From assembly GCA_902803365.1 (NCBI GenBank), contig CADCPU010000147.1, forward strand, positions 1 through 13,163: a stretch of DNA of 13,163 nt, in the 5' to 3' direction. This DNA comes from Oscillospiraceae bacterium. GTDB lineage: Bacteria > Bacillota_A > Clostridia > Saccharofermentanales > Saccharofermentanaceae. Under the pieces are notes generated by a model, which saw only the letters and a program-made list of their open reading frames with translations, was not told where the DNA came from and did not search any database. This document shows positions 1 through 7,051 of this stretch, one piece after another (the first letter of the stretch is position 1; each line of letters begins with the position of its first letter). Both the position numbers and the translations under genes were made by a program.

Positions 1-180
1 GATCCGAACGAGGAGCCGATCGTCCGCTGGAGGTCTTCTGCGACGCTCCTTTATACGAACTGGCTCAACTACTACGTTTATCAGCAAACTCCGTACGATC
101 CTAAGCACATCCATAAGGTTCAGAGTACGACCGGACCTGACGGAAAAGTCTTGCACGAGTATTACGGAGGCGAGAACTGA
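1..180 (+). CDS. metA: Homoserine O-acyltransferase MetA, 3' end only
   Basis: This is the C-terminal 59 residues of a gene that begins before the window; the open frame runs from base 1 to the TGA at 178-180. The stretch [19 protein letters not shown] followed by QTPYD closely matches the conserved C-terminus of the MetA family, which acylates the hydroxyl of L-homoserine as the first committed step of methionine synthesis in the cytoplasm. In Firmicutes this family mostly uses acetyl-CoA rather than succinyl-CoA, but the specificity-determining residues lie upstream and cannot be seen. The stop codon overlaps the start of the next gene (TGATG), so the two are probably co-translated. Family assignment is firm; acyl donor is not determined. 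Confidence 0.9.
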   Translation, partial: DPNEEPIVRWRSSATLLYTNWLNYYVYQQTPYDPKHIHKVQSTTGPDGKVLHEYYGGEN

Positions 181-1070
181 TGAACGCCACGAAGATCACG
201 GCAGAGTTTGTTTCTTCACTTATGCCCGCCAGGTCAGACTCGGGCAATAAGGGAACATTCGGACAATTTCTGCTGGTGGCAGGCTCGAGATACATGACGG
301 GCGCGCCTCAGCTGGCCGTTTCTTCTGCACTAAGATCGGGCACGGGCCTTGTAAGGCTCTTTGCTCCTGACGACGCGATGGTCGCAGTCAGGAACAATTG
401 TCCGTGTGCCGTTCTTTCTTCATCAGACCGTGAGGACTATCTCGCAGAACTTTTCAGGCTCGCGGGAAGATGCGCTGCTTCAGGTATCGGCCCGGGTATA
501 GATCACGGTGATCCCAAAAACGATGCGATGCTCAGTGTTCTGATCGAAAACGCCCCTAAGCTGATCATCGATGCTTCAGCGCTCACTATCCTTGCAAAGC
601 ACAGGGATATGGGGCTCATGGGACTTGCCGACAGGCCGTCAAAGGGTCTTGCTCCGGCTATCCTGACTCCTCATATAGGTGAGTTTAAGCGATTCGGTTA
701 TGCAGATATCGATTTTGAAGATTACGAGGGCGATGTGGTCAAAAATGCGGCAATTACGTTCTCCAAGACCAATAACTGCATTTTGGTATTGAAGAATCAT
801 ATTACTCTCGTAACCACTCCCGAAGGAAAGTGCTATTATATTAAAGGCGACAACTCCGGAATGGCCAAGGGTGGTTCGGGAGATGTCCTGACGGGACTTA
901 TCGGAGGATTCCTCGCTTCGGGCTTTGAACCGGAGGCCGCAGCCCTCGCAGGCGTGTATATACACTCCAGGGGCGGGCAGATCGCGGCAGACGACCTAGG
1001 CAAGCTCTTCATGCTTCCCACGGACGTCATAGACAGGTTCCCGCAAGTATATAAAGAACTCGGATGGTGA
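180..1070 (+). CDS. nnrD: ADP-dependent NAD(P)H-hydrate dehydratase, stand-alone
   Basis: The 296-residue protein belongs to the ribokinase-like C-terminal family of YjeF/Nnr, which dehydrates damaged S-NAD(P)H hydrate back to NAD(P)H using ADP (ATP in eukaryotes). Visible marks are the N-terminal GNKGTFGQFLLVAGS segment (about residues 23-37), ILTPHIGEFKRF in the middle, and the nucleotide-site motif AKGGSGDVLTGLIGG with the expected catalytic Asp at 235. There is no N-terminal epimerase (NnrE) domain, unlike the common bacterial bifunctional form, so any epimerase would be encoded elsewhere. The start ATG at 180 overlaps the metA stop and has GGAGG at 166-170, nine bases upstream. alr follows after four bases; an nnr-alr neighbourhood is common in Firmicutes. 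The family call is firm. Confidence 0.92.
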   Translation: MNATKITAEFVSSLMPARSDSGNKGTFGQFLLVAGSRYMTGAPQLAVSSALRSGTGLVRLFAPDDAMVAVRNNCPCAVLSSSDREDYLAELFRLAGRCAASGIGPGIDHGDPKNDAMLSVLIENAPKLIIDASALTILAKHRDMGLMGLADRPSKGLAPAILTPHIGEFKRFGYADIDFEDYEGDVVKNAAITFSKTNNCILVLKNHITLVTTPEGKCYYIKGDNSGMAKGGSGDVLTGLIGGFLASGFEPEAAALAGVYIHSRGGQIAADDLGKLFMLPTDVIDRFPQVYKELGW

Positions 1071-1074
1071 CAAA

Positions 1075-2238
1075 ATGACAGTTACGTCAGATATGTTCAG
1101 CAGATCCTGCGTCGAGATCGACCTCGATGCACTTAAAAACAACATTAGAGAGATAAGACGCGTAACTTCGCCAAATGCGGACGTTATGGCAGTCGTCAAG
1201 GCAGACGCATACGGACACGGCGCTATTGAAGCCGCAAAGACAGTCCTCGCAAACGGTGCGGATCATCTGTGTGTCGCGACCATCGACGAAGCGATCGAAC
1301 TTCGTGAGGCCGGCATCACCGCCAAGATCCTCATCCTCGGATTTACCAGCACATCACGCTTCGATGATGTCGTAAGATACGATATCGATCAGGCAGTATA
1401 CTCGCTCGAGGATGCAAAGATCCTCTCCGAGGCAGCCGTCGCACAGGATAAGAAAGTAAATATCCACATCAAGCTCGATACGGGAATGGGACGTATCGGT
1501 TTCTCAACTGAGCCCGATGCGACCACGACAGATGAGATCGTTGAGATCTCCAAGCTCCCCAATATCGTTACTTACGGAGTCTTCTCGCATTTTGCGGTAG
1601 CAGACGAGAATGACGACGATTACACAAGAGCACAGTTCAGCCGCTTCACTTCTCAGATCGAGGAGCTTAAGAAGCGCGGCGTTACCTTCGTAAAGCGCCA
1701 TATCTGCAACAGCTCCGGAATCATGAGATTCCCTGAGATGCACCTCGATATGGTAAGAGCGGGAATCATCCTCTACGGCCTTATGCCTCCGGGATGCCCT
1801 CCGCCGGTAAAGCCACTAAAACTTATCCCGGTCATGACATGGTACGCCAAGGTCATTCACGAGAAGGTAGTACCTGCAGGCACGAGCATCTCTTACGGCC
1901 GCCACTTCATGGCACCTGCTTCGACCCGTGTCCTCACGGTATCGATCGGATACGCTGACGGCTTGTCCAGAAGAGTCGGTAACGGCAGCTTCGAACTTGA
2001 GGTCCAGGGCAACCGCTTCCCGATCATCGGTAATGTCTGCATGGATATGTGTATGCTCGATGCATCATCTCTTCCTTCAGATGTTAAGATCCCGAAGGAG
2101 AGCGAGGTCCTTATCTTCGGTAAGGAGAAGATGGCCGACGAACTTGCTTCTTATCTCGGAACCATCAACTATGAGATCACCTGCGTCGTGGGTAAGCGAG
2201 TCCAGAGGATCTACGTAGAGGACGGAAAGATCAGATAA
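1075..2238 (+). CDS. alr: Alanine racemase
   Basis: This 387-residue cytoplasmic PLP enzyme interconverts L- and D-alanine for peptidoglycan synthesis. The PLP lysine lies in VMAVVKADAYGHGA (Lys42), at the mouth of the N-terminal TIM-like barrel. The second catalytic base is the tyrosine in SISYGRHFMAP (Tyr274), in the C-terminal beta domain, followed by the family segment VSIGYADGLSR and the GNVCMDM motif. Length is typical of the family. It starts four bases after nnrD; the ribosome site is weak (GGATGG around 1062-1067), so it may depend on coupling to nnrD. An alternative in-frame ATG lies at 1093, but the first is favoured by spacing. A strong terminator follows the stop, making this the last gene of its operon. 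Confidence 0.96.
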   Translation: MTVTSDMFSRSCVEIDLDALKNNIREIRRVTSPNADVMAVVKADAYGHGAIEAAKTVLANGADHLCVATIDEAIELREAGITAKILILGFTSTSRFDDVVRYDIDQAVYSLEDAKILSEAAVAQDKKVNIHIKLDTGMGRIGFSTEPDATTTDEIVEISKLPNIVTYGVFSHFAVADENDDDYTRAQFSRFTSQIEELKKRGVTFVKRHICNSSGIMRFPEMHLDMVRAGIILYGLMPPGCPPPVKPLKLIPVMTWYAKVIHEKVVPAGTSISYGRHFMAPASTRVLTVSIGYADGLSRRVGNGSFELEVQGNRFPIIGNVCMDMCMLDASSLPSDVKIPKESEVLIFGKEKMADELASYLGTINYEITCVVGKRVQRIYVEDGKIR

Positions 2239-2253
2239 TCTATTGCTTATAAG

Positions 2254-2287
2254 ACTGTCTCACGGCAAGTGGGGCAGTTTTTGTTTT
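2254..2287 (+). terminator. Intrinsic terminator after alr
   Basis: ACTGTCTCAC (2254-2263) pairs with GTGGGGCAGT (2269-2278) as ten base pairs including two G-U wobbles, around a five-base loop GGCAA. It is followed directly by TTTTTGTTTT. It begins 15 bases after the alr stop, the classic Rho-independent arrangement, and separates the metA-nnrD-alr unit from the his operon. Confidence 0.9.
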
Positions 2288-2312
2288 GGTTTTGGGTTTG
2301 GGTTTTGTGTGG
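2288..2312 (+). other. T/G-rich low-complexity run
   Basis: Directly after the terminator T-tract the + strand contains only T and G for 25 bases, with G runs at 2288-2289, 2294-2296, 2300-2302 and 2311-2312 separated by T-rich spacers. It could form at most a weak two-layer G-quadruplex. It may simply be terminator-flanking drift. No coding signal is seen. Confidence 0.4.
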
Positions 2313-2347
2313 CGCTATTGCAGCGACCGCGAAACGTTCTTCTATGC

Positions 2348-2359
2348 CTTTTCGAAAAG
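2348..2359. repeat. Perfect 12-bp palindrome CTTTTCGAAAAG
   Basis: CTTTTCGAAAAG is a perfect palindrome ending two bases before the first inverted-repeat unit. A longer relative, TTTTCGAGCTCGAAAA, occupies the equivalent place before the third unit (2483-2498), so a TTCGA-containing flank seems to be part of the repeated arrangement. Whether it is a protein site is unknown. Confidence 0.5.
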
Positions 2360-2360
2360 C

Positions 2361-2402
2361 ATTACGGAAACATTGGGCGTTTTTGGTCAATGTATCCGTA
2401 AT
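2361..2402 (+). repeat. Inverted-repeat unit 1 of 3
   Basis: Left arm ATTACGGAAACAT (2361-2373) and right arm ATGTATCCGTAAT (2390-2402) pair at 12 of 13 positions, with an A-A mismatch at arm position 9. The 16-base loop can extend the stem by T-A, G-C and a G-T wobble. The unit is 42 bases, the same as units 2 and 3. Confidence 0.8.
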
Positions 2403-2434
2403 TTCAGACCATTTTCAGGCTCAAAGTCCCTTCG

Positions 2435-2476
2435 ATTACGGATACATCGGCTGTTTTTTACTGATGTTTCCGTAAT
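2435..2476 (+). repeat. Inverted-repeat unit 2 of 3
   Basis: Left arm ATTACGGATACAT (2435-2447) and right arm ATGTTTCCGTAAT (2464-2476) pair at 12 of 13 positions, with a T-T mismatch at the same arm position 9. The loop is again exactly 16 bases and its ends extend the stem by three pairs (C-G, G-T, G-C). The unit begins 74 bases after unit 1. The arms carry the same two sequence variants as unit 1 but on opposite sides. Confidence 0.8.
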
Positions 2477-2482
2477 TTGTTG

Positions 2483-2498
2483 TTTTCGAGCTCGAAAA
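2483..2498. repeat. Perfect 16-bp palindrome TTTTCGAGCTCGAAAA
   Basis: TTTTCGAGCTCGAAAA is fully self-complementary and sits between units 2 and 3, sharing its last base with the left arm of unit 3. It resembles the 12-bp palindrome before unit 1 with a GAGCTC core. It could be a protein-binding site or part of the repeat unit. Confidence 0.55.
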
Positions 2499-2539
2499 TT
2501 ACGGGGACGAATCGTTTTTTTCGCAAATGTTTCCGTAAT
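2498..2539 (+). repeat. Inverted-repeat unit 3 of 3, with wobble pairs
   Basis: Left arm ATTACGGGGACGA (2498-2510) and right arm ATGTTTCCGTAAT (2527-2539) are separated by 16 bases, as in the other units. Nine positions are Watson-Crick pairs, three are G-T pairs and the last is a mismatch. The G-T pairs would be G-U in a + strand RNA but C-A mismatches in a - strand RNA, so any folded RNA is more likely made from the + strand. The unit begins 63 bases after unit 2. Confidence 0.75.
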
Positions 2540-2606
2540 TGCCATGACACAGCGCATCCGTGGCGCAAGCAGCAGGCGGCGAAGCTCCACAGAAGCAAAT
2601 CCGCGC

Positions 2607-2635
2607 TTGACAGAATCAAGTATCATCCGTATAAT
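2607..2635 (+). promoter_or_regulatory. Perfect-consensus sigma-A promoter of the his operon
   Basis: TTGACA (2607-2612) and TATAAT (2630-2635) are separated by 17 bases, an exact match to the housekeeping consensus at both hexamers. Transcription would begin near 2642 and give a leader of about 145 bases before hisZ. A promoter this strong for a biosynthetic operon suggests control by repression or by events in the leader. Confidence 0.9.
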
Positions 2636-2641
2636 CTCACA

Positions 2642-2787
2642 TGTTGATACTTTATTGCTTTAACGCGGTGAAGTGATAAAGCAATAAAGTGCTAAGTCAA
2701 GGCAATGTAACTTGCCTGTGATGAAGCACTCAGCCAAATGTTATAAACTGTAAGTTGGATAATAATAAAATAGTACAGGAGAGAATT
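2642..2787 (+). promoter_or_regulatory. Structured 5' leader of the his operon
   Basis: Three inverted repeats follow one another. P1 has 14 perfect pairs: ACTTTATTGCTTTA (2649-2662) with TAAAGCAATAAAGT (2677-2690), around a 14-base loop. P2 pairs AGTGCT (2688-2693) with AGCACT (2725-2730), enclosing AGGCAA/TTGCCT (2700-2705 with 2712-2717). P3 pairs CCAA (2734-2737) with TTGG (2755-2758). P1 and P2 share bases 2688-2690, so their full forms exclude each other. No T-box consensus, no run of His codons and no terminator U-tract is seen. P1 begins about seven bases after the expected transcript start, so it could equally be a DNA operator for a repressor. Confidence 0.55.
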
Positions 2788-3990
2788 ATGGGAAATAACA
2801 GATTTTACACACCCGACGGCTTTAATGACGTAATGCCGGGTATCTGCGAATTCAAGAAAGAAGCCGAGTCCAAGCTCCGCAACCTCTTCAGCCTGAACGG
2901 CTACAGCGAGATCGAGACTCCGGGCATCGAATATACTGACATCTACATGGACAACGAGTACGTTGCTCCTTCAGATCTTTATAAGCTCTGTGACCAGAAG
3001 GGCAGGCTCATCTGCATCCGCTATGACGGAACGATCCCTGCATCAAGGTTCGCAGCTACGATCTTTAAGGACGAAGAGCCACCGCTCAGACTCTGCTACA
3101 TCGAGAATATGTACCGCTTTAAGCAGGTAGGCGGAGGTAAGCAGTCCGAGTTTACACAGGCAGGTGTTGAGCTCATGGGCTCTGCAGGTTCTTCCGCTGA
3201 TGCTGAGGTCATCGCTCTTGCGATCGAGTCAGCGCTTGAGATCGGTGTTAAGGATCTTCAGATCTCAGTAGGTCAGACAAAGCTTTTTGAAGGCTTCATG
3301 AATGAACTTAATGTTGATAAAGAGACTTCAGACAAGATCAGGAACGCTATCGACCAGAAGGACGTTGTTACGCTCGAAAAGACTGCATCCGATCTCGGAC
3401 TTAGCGAAGAGAACAAGGAGACGCTCCTTATGTTCTCCGAGTCGCAGGGCACATATGACGTTATCGACGATATGAGAAGCAGGATCAGTGACGAGACGGC
3501 TGTTGCAGCACTCGATAACCTCAAGGAGATCCTCGATATCCTCGATGACTACGGATATCTTAAGTATGTAAGTATCGACCTTGGACTTCTCGGAAGCGCT
3601 GATTACTACACGGGCATGATCTTCAAGGGCTTTACATATGAGGTCGGCTTCCCGATCCTCGGAGGCGGAAGATACGATAACGTAGTAGGAACGTTCGGAA
3701 GAGATATGGAGGCCGTAGGTTTCTCCCTCGGTCTGTCACTTGCGATCATCGCTCTTATGCGTCAGGGCATGGAGCCGCAGGCAAGCAAGCCTGAGACGAT
3801 CATCGGTTACGATATCGCAGTTGAGGGCGCTAGAAAAGCAGCGATCGCCATGAAGCAGCATATGGTTGCTGAAGGCACGAGAGTTATCCTTGATACACAG
3901 GGATATACGCAGGAAGCACTCGAAAAGTATGCCGACGATAACGGCATCGATACCTGCATCTATATTAATGAGACTAAGGAGGAAGCGTAA
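2788..3990 (+). CDS. hisZ: ATP phosphoribosyltransferase regulatory subunit HisZ
   Basis: The 400-residue protein is a paralogue of histidyl-tRNA synthetase that has no aminoacylation role; it binds short-form HisG to make the active, histidine-inhibited enzyme of the first step of histidine synthesis. Visible are the N-terminal [11 protein letters not shown], the class II synthetase-like motif 2 region [17 protein letters not shown], and [10 protein letters not shown]. The C-terminal anticodon-binding part is only weakly synthetase-like ([11 protein letters not shown], then RVILDTQGY). The short hisG immediately downstream supports HisZ over HisS. The ATG at 2788 is chosen because AGGAGAG lies at 2777-2783; an in-frame TTG at 2755 would add 11 residues but lies inside leader stem P3 and has no ribosome site. 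Confidence 0.9.
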   Translation: MGNNRFYTPDGFNDVMPGICEFKKEAESKLRNLFSLNGYSEIETPGIEYTDIYMDNEYVAPSDLYKLCDQKGRLICIRYDGTIPASRFAATIFKDEEPPLRLCYIENMYRFKQVGGGKQSEFTQAGVELMGSAGSSADAEVIALAIESALEIGVKDLQISVGQTKLFEGFMNELNVDKETSDKIRNAIDQKDVVTLEKTASDLGLSEENKETLLMFSESQGTYDVIDDMRSRISDETAVAALDNLKEILDILDDYGYLKYVSIDLGLLGSADYYTGMIFKGFTYEVGFPILGGGRYDNVVGTFGRDMEAVGFSLGLSLAIIALMRQGMEPQASKPETIIGYDIAVEGARKAAIAMKQHMVAEGTRVILDTQGYTQEALEKYADDNGIDTCIYINETKEEA

Positions 3991-3991
3991 T

Positions 3992-4648
3992 ATGTTGACT
4001 ATTGCACTGTCCAAAGGACGTCTTGCAGAGCAGGCGATCGAGCTTCTTGAGAAGGCAGGTTATGACTGCACGGCTGCAAAGGAAAAATCAAGAAAACTCA
4101 TTCTCGAGGACGAGAAGCAGGGATTGAGGTTCATCCTCGCAAAGCCTGCCGATGTCCCTACATATGTTGAATACGGAGCTGCAGATATCGGTGTCGTAGG
4201 TAAGGACACTCTCCTTGAAGAAGGAAGACAGCTCTATGAAGTTATCGACCTCGGATTCGGCAAGTGCCGTATGTGCGTTTGCGGACCCAAGGAGCTTAAG
4301 GGGAAACTCGATACTATCCCGAATAAGCGCGTAAGCACGAAGTACCCTAACATCACGAGGGCATACTTCGAGGATTATAAGCGTGAGAGTGTCGAGATCA
4401 TAAAGCTTCATGGTTCCATCGAGCTTGCGCCTCTCATCGGTCTGTCCGACGTCATCGTCGATATCGTTGAGACGGGAAGGACTTTGTTCGAGAACGGACT
4501 CGACGTGCTCGAGACTGTTGCCGAGATCTCCGCCAGAGTAGTCGTAAACAAGGTTTCGATGAAGATGAAAGCTTCTGAGATCAAGCCTATGGTAGAGGCT
4601 TTGAAGAAGCAGGTTGAGATAATGAATCAGGAAAAGAAAGAGGATTAA
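3992..4648 (+). CDS. hisG: ATP phosphoribosyltransferase, short-form catalytic subunit HisG
   Basis: This 218-residue cytoplasmic enzyme joins ATP and PRPP to give phosphoribosyl-ATP, the first step of histidine synthesis. It starts with [10 protein letters not shown], has [20 protein letters not shown] in the middle, and carries the PRPP-binding segment [14 protein letters not shown] near residues 150-175. It ends without the C-terminal ACT-like regulatory domain of long HisG (about 300 residues), so it is the short type that requires HisZ, encoded directly upstream. AAGGAGG at 3976-3982, inside the end of hisZ, fixes the start at 3992, one base after the hisZ stop. The frame is open further upstream within hisZ, but no start there has a ribosome site. 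Confidence 0.96.
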   Translation: MLTIALSKGRLAEQAIELLEKAGYDCTAAKEKSRKLILEDEKQGLRFILAKPADVPTYVEYGAADIGVVGKDTLLEEGRQLYEVIDLGFGKCRMCVCGPKELKGKLDTIPNKRVSTKYPNITRAYFEDYKRESVEIIKLHGSIELAPLIGLSDVIVDIVETGRTLFENGLDVLETVAEISARVVVNKVSMKMKASEIKPMVEALKKQVEIMNQEKKED

Positions 4649-4651
4649 AAG

Positions 4652-5947
4652 ATGAAATGCAAATTTCTTGAGGGAACAAGCGCCAATCTTAAGGAGACAT
4701 GCGAGCTCCTCGGCCTTCGAGGCAAGATGGACTTGGGTCCCGTTATTGAGACGGTAAGCGCAGTTATCGATGACATAAGAGAAAACGGTGACGCTGCTGT
4801 CTCCAAATACACCAAAAAGTTTGACGGAGCCGATATCGATTCTTCAAACATCAAAGTCACAAAAGAAGAGATCGACAAGGCTATGAGCGAAGTCGAGCCT
4901 GAGCTTTTGGAGATCATCAAGAAGGCCGCTGCCAATATCAGGGCTTTCCACGAGCAGCAGAAGGAAGACGGCTTCATGATGAATGTTGCCAAGGGTTCCA
5001 AGATCGGCGTTCGCGTTCGTCCTTTGAGGATCGCGGGTATCTATGTTCCGGGCGGAACGGCTCCGCTTCCTTCAACGGTTCTTATGGACGTTATCCCTGC
5101 TTCAGTAGCAGGCGTAGAGAGAGTAGTATTCTGTACTCCTCCGAGAAAAGACGGAACGATCGCACCGGTCATCCTCGCTGCAGCAACTATCGCAGGCGCA
5201 AACGAGATCTACAAGGTCGGCGGCGCTCAGGCTATCGCAGCAATGGCATACGGAACAGAGACTATCCCGAGAGTAGATAAGATATGCGGTCCGGGTAACA
5301 TCTACGTTAATACGGCAAAGAGACTTGTTTTCGGTCAGGTCGACATCGATATGTTCGCAGGCCCTTCCGAGATCCTTATCATCGCAGACGAGACGGCAGT
5401 GCCTGAGTTCGTTGCAGCGGATATGCTCTCGCAGGCAGAACACGACAAGATCGCTTCCGCTATCGTTCTTACGACATCCAAGGAGCTTGCAGAGAAGGTC
5501 TACGAGGCAGTCGACAGAAGATCCGAGACTTCGCTTCGTAAGGAGATCCTGGAGCAGTCTTTGAGTAACTATTGCGCTATCATCAACTGCGACAGCATCG
5601 ATACGGCTATCGCCTTCAGTGAGGAACTCGCACCTGAGCACCTCGAGCTTTGCGTTAAGGATGCAGAGAAGGTCGTAGAGAGGATCGACAACGCAGGTGC
5701 CGTATTCCTCGGTAACTACACACCGGAGCCTCTCGGAGACTATTTTGCGGGACCTAACCACACTCTTCCTACTTCAGGTACGGCAAGATTCTTCTCGCCT
5801 CTTAACACGGGCGACTTCTATAAGAAGATGAGTGTCCTCAACTATAATGAGGAATCTTTGAAGGATTGCTATCAGGACGTTGCCAAGTTTGCAGACAGCG
5901 AGGGACTCGAGTGCCACGCTTCTGCGGTAAGGGTAAGGTTCGAATAA
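4652..5947 (+). CDS. hisD: Histidinol dehydrogenase
   Basis: The 431-residue zinc enzyme oxidises L-histidinol to L-histidine in two NAD-dependent steps, the end of the pathway. All expected residues are present with numbering two to three above the E. coli protein: the catalytic pair Glu329-His330 in LAPEHLEL, and zinc ligands Gln261 and His264 (SQAEHD), Asp363 (PLGDYFAGPNH) and His422 near the end. The family segments VPGGTAPLPSTVLM and KICGPGNIYVNTAKR are intact. It begins three bases after hisG, with a modest AAAGAGG ribosome site just upstream. Full length, no oddities. Confidence 0.97.
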   Translation: MKCKFLEGTSANLKETCELLGLRGKMDLGPVIETVSAVIDDIRENGDAAVSKYTKKFDGADIDSSNIKVTKEEIDKAMSEVEPELLEIIKKAAANIRAFHEQQKEDGFMMNVAKGSKIGVRVRPLRIAGIYVPGGTAPLPSTVLMDVIPASVAGVERVVFCTPPRKDGTIAPVILAAATIAGANEIYKVGGAQAIAAMAYGTETIPRVDKICGPGNIYVNTAKRLVFGQVDIDMFAGPSEILIIADETAVPEFVAADMLSQAEHDKIASAIVLTTSKELAEKVYEAVDRRSETSLRKEILEQSLSNYCAIINCDSIDTAIAFSEELAPEHLELCVKDAEKVVERIDNAGAVFLGNYTPEPLGDYFAGPNHTLPTSGTARFFSPLNTGDFYKKMSVLNYNEESLKDCYQDVAKFADSEGLECHASAVRVRFE

Positions 5948-5962
5948 AGGAGAGCATTACCG

Positions 5963-7051
5963 ATGAGTAAATACTGGAACAAGAAGACAAACGAACTGGT
6001 GCCTTACGTCGCAGGCGAACAGCCTAAGGACGGCGTTAAGGTCATCAAGCTCAATACGAACGAATATCCTTACAGCCCTTCGCCGGCTTGCGCGAAGGTG
6101 CTTAAGGAGTATGACATAAACGACTTGAGGCTCTATCCGAATACGGATGCTCAGATCGTCAGGGAAGCCGTCGCAAACAAGTTCAAGGACTATATTAAGC
6201 CTTCGAACGTTTTCGTAGGCAACGGTTCAGACGAAGTCCTCGCTCTCTGCTGGCAGGCTTTCTACGAAGAGAAGTACAACAGCGACAAGAAGGTCCTCGT
6301 ACCTGAGATCTCCTACAGCTTTTATCCTGTCTATTCACAGCTTTACGATGTTGAGATAGAGAAGGTGCCGCTTAAGGAAGATTTCAGCATCGATCCTTCC
6401 GATTATATCGGTCGCGAAAACGGCGGTATCGCCATCGCCAATCCGAACGCTCCTACGAGCATCGCACTCGATCTTAATGACATTGAGAAGATCCTTAAGG
6501 CAAATCCCGAAAAGGTCGTTCTCATAGATGAAGCATATGCTGCATTTAAGGATGAGTATCAGACGGCGATCACGCTCGTGAACAAGTATCCGAACCTCGT
6601 AGTCGTTAAGACCTTGTCCAAGGCATATGGTCTTGCGGGACTTCGCGTAGGATATGCGGTAGCTTCGGAGGAACTCATCGAAGGACTTTTGAGAGTCAGG
6701 GATTCGTTCAATTCTTATCCTGTTGACAGACTGGCTCAGAAGGTTGCAGCAGCAGCTATCGATGACAACGATTACTTTGAAGAGAACAGAGGAAAGATCA
6801 TCACTACGCGCGAAAAGGTAACATCTGAGCTCCGCGAGATGGGATTTACTGTATGTGACTCATCGGCAAACTTTATCTTCGCTAAGCCGGGTAACCTTAA
6901 GGCCGGTGAAGTATATGAGAAACTTAAGGCGATGGGAATACTCGTCAGATACTTTAACAAGCCTAAGATCTGTGATTACTTGAGGATCACGATCGGTACG
7001 GCTGAAGAGATGGCAGAACTTGTCAAGGCAATGAAGGAGGTAGGAGCATGA
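5963..7051 (+). CDS. hisC: Histidinol-phosphate aminotransferase
   Basis: This 362-residue fold-type I PLP aminotransferase converts imidazole-acetol phosphate and glutamate to histidinol phosphate. The PLP lysine is Lys220 in VVVKTLSKAYGLAGLRVGY, the Asp of the cofactor pyridine contact lies in VLIDEAYAAF, and the N-terminal substrate segment is KLNTNEYPYSPSP. The usual NPNNPTG motif reads NPNAPTS; A at the fourth position is seen in other HisC proteins, while the final S is less usual. AAAGGAGAG at 5946-5954 precedes the ATG at 5963. The 3' end overlaps hisB by four bases (ATGA), indicating coupled translation. Membership in the his cluster favours HisC over other class I/II aminotransferases. 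Confidence 0.95.
   Translation: MSKYWNKKTNELVPYVAGEQPKDGVKVIKLNTNEYPYSPSPACAKVLKEYDINDLRLYPNTDAQIVREAVANKFKDYIKPSNVFVGNGSDEVLALCWQAFYEEKYNSDKKVLVPEISYSFYPVYSQLYDVEIEKVPLKEDFSIDPSDYIGRENGGIAIANPNAPTSIALDLNDIEKILKANPEKVVLIDEAYAAFKDEYQTAITLVNKYPNLVVVKTLSKAYGLAGLRVGYAVASEELIEGLLRVRDSFNSYPVDRLAQKVAAAAIDDNDYFEENRGKIITTREKVTSELREMGFTVCDSSANFIFAKPGNLKAGEVYEKLKAMGILVRYFNKPKICDYLRITIGTAEEMAELVKAMKEVGA

Noticed and set aside
2361..2539. CRISPR-like array
   Set aside because: Only three units, with internal inverted arms and unequal linkers of 32 and 21 bases; no direct-repeat and spacer pattern and no cas genes.
2387..2626. A 79-residue open frame on the - strand over the repeat units
   Set aside because: It has no ribosome site or recognisable motif and is made of the inverted repeats themselves.
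2269..2663. Two open frames on the + strand (2269-2475 and 2286-2663) after alr
   Set aside because: They start in the T/G run of the terminator, cross the three hairpin units and one runs through the consensus promoter. The units are 74 and 63 bases apart, so the repeats fall in different frames, and no ribosome site or family motif is seen.
2641..2676. Leader peptide MLILYCFNAVK that could attenuate the his operon
   Set aside because: It contains no histidine codons, its ATG is at the expected transcript start, and no ribosome site precedes it.
2642..2787. T-box riboswitch for tRNA-His
   Set aside because: The leader is short and lacks the conserved GGTGGNACC-type element and a terminator/antiterminator pair.
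3866..3991. Longer HisG starting inside hisZ
   Set aside because: The extension overlaps hisZ coding sequence, has no ribosome site, and HisG begins naturally at [11 protein letters not shown] with AAGGAGG in front.
5102..5761. 219-residue open frame on the - strand opposite hisD
   Set aside because: It is antisense to highly conserved HisD codons; the Cys/Asp/Leu-rich translation reflects the codon use of the real gene.
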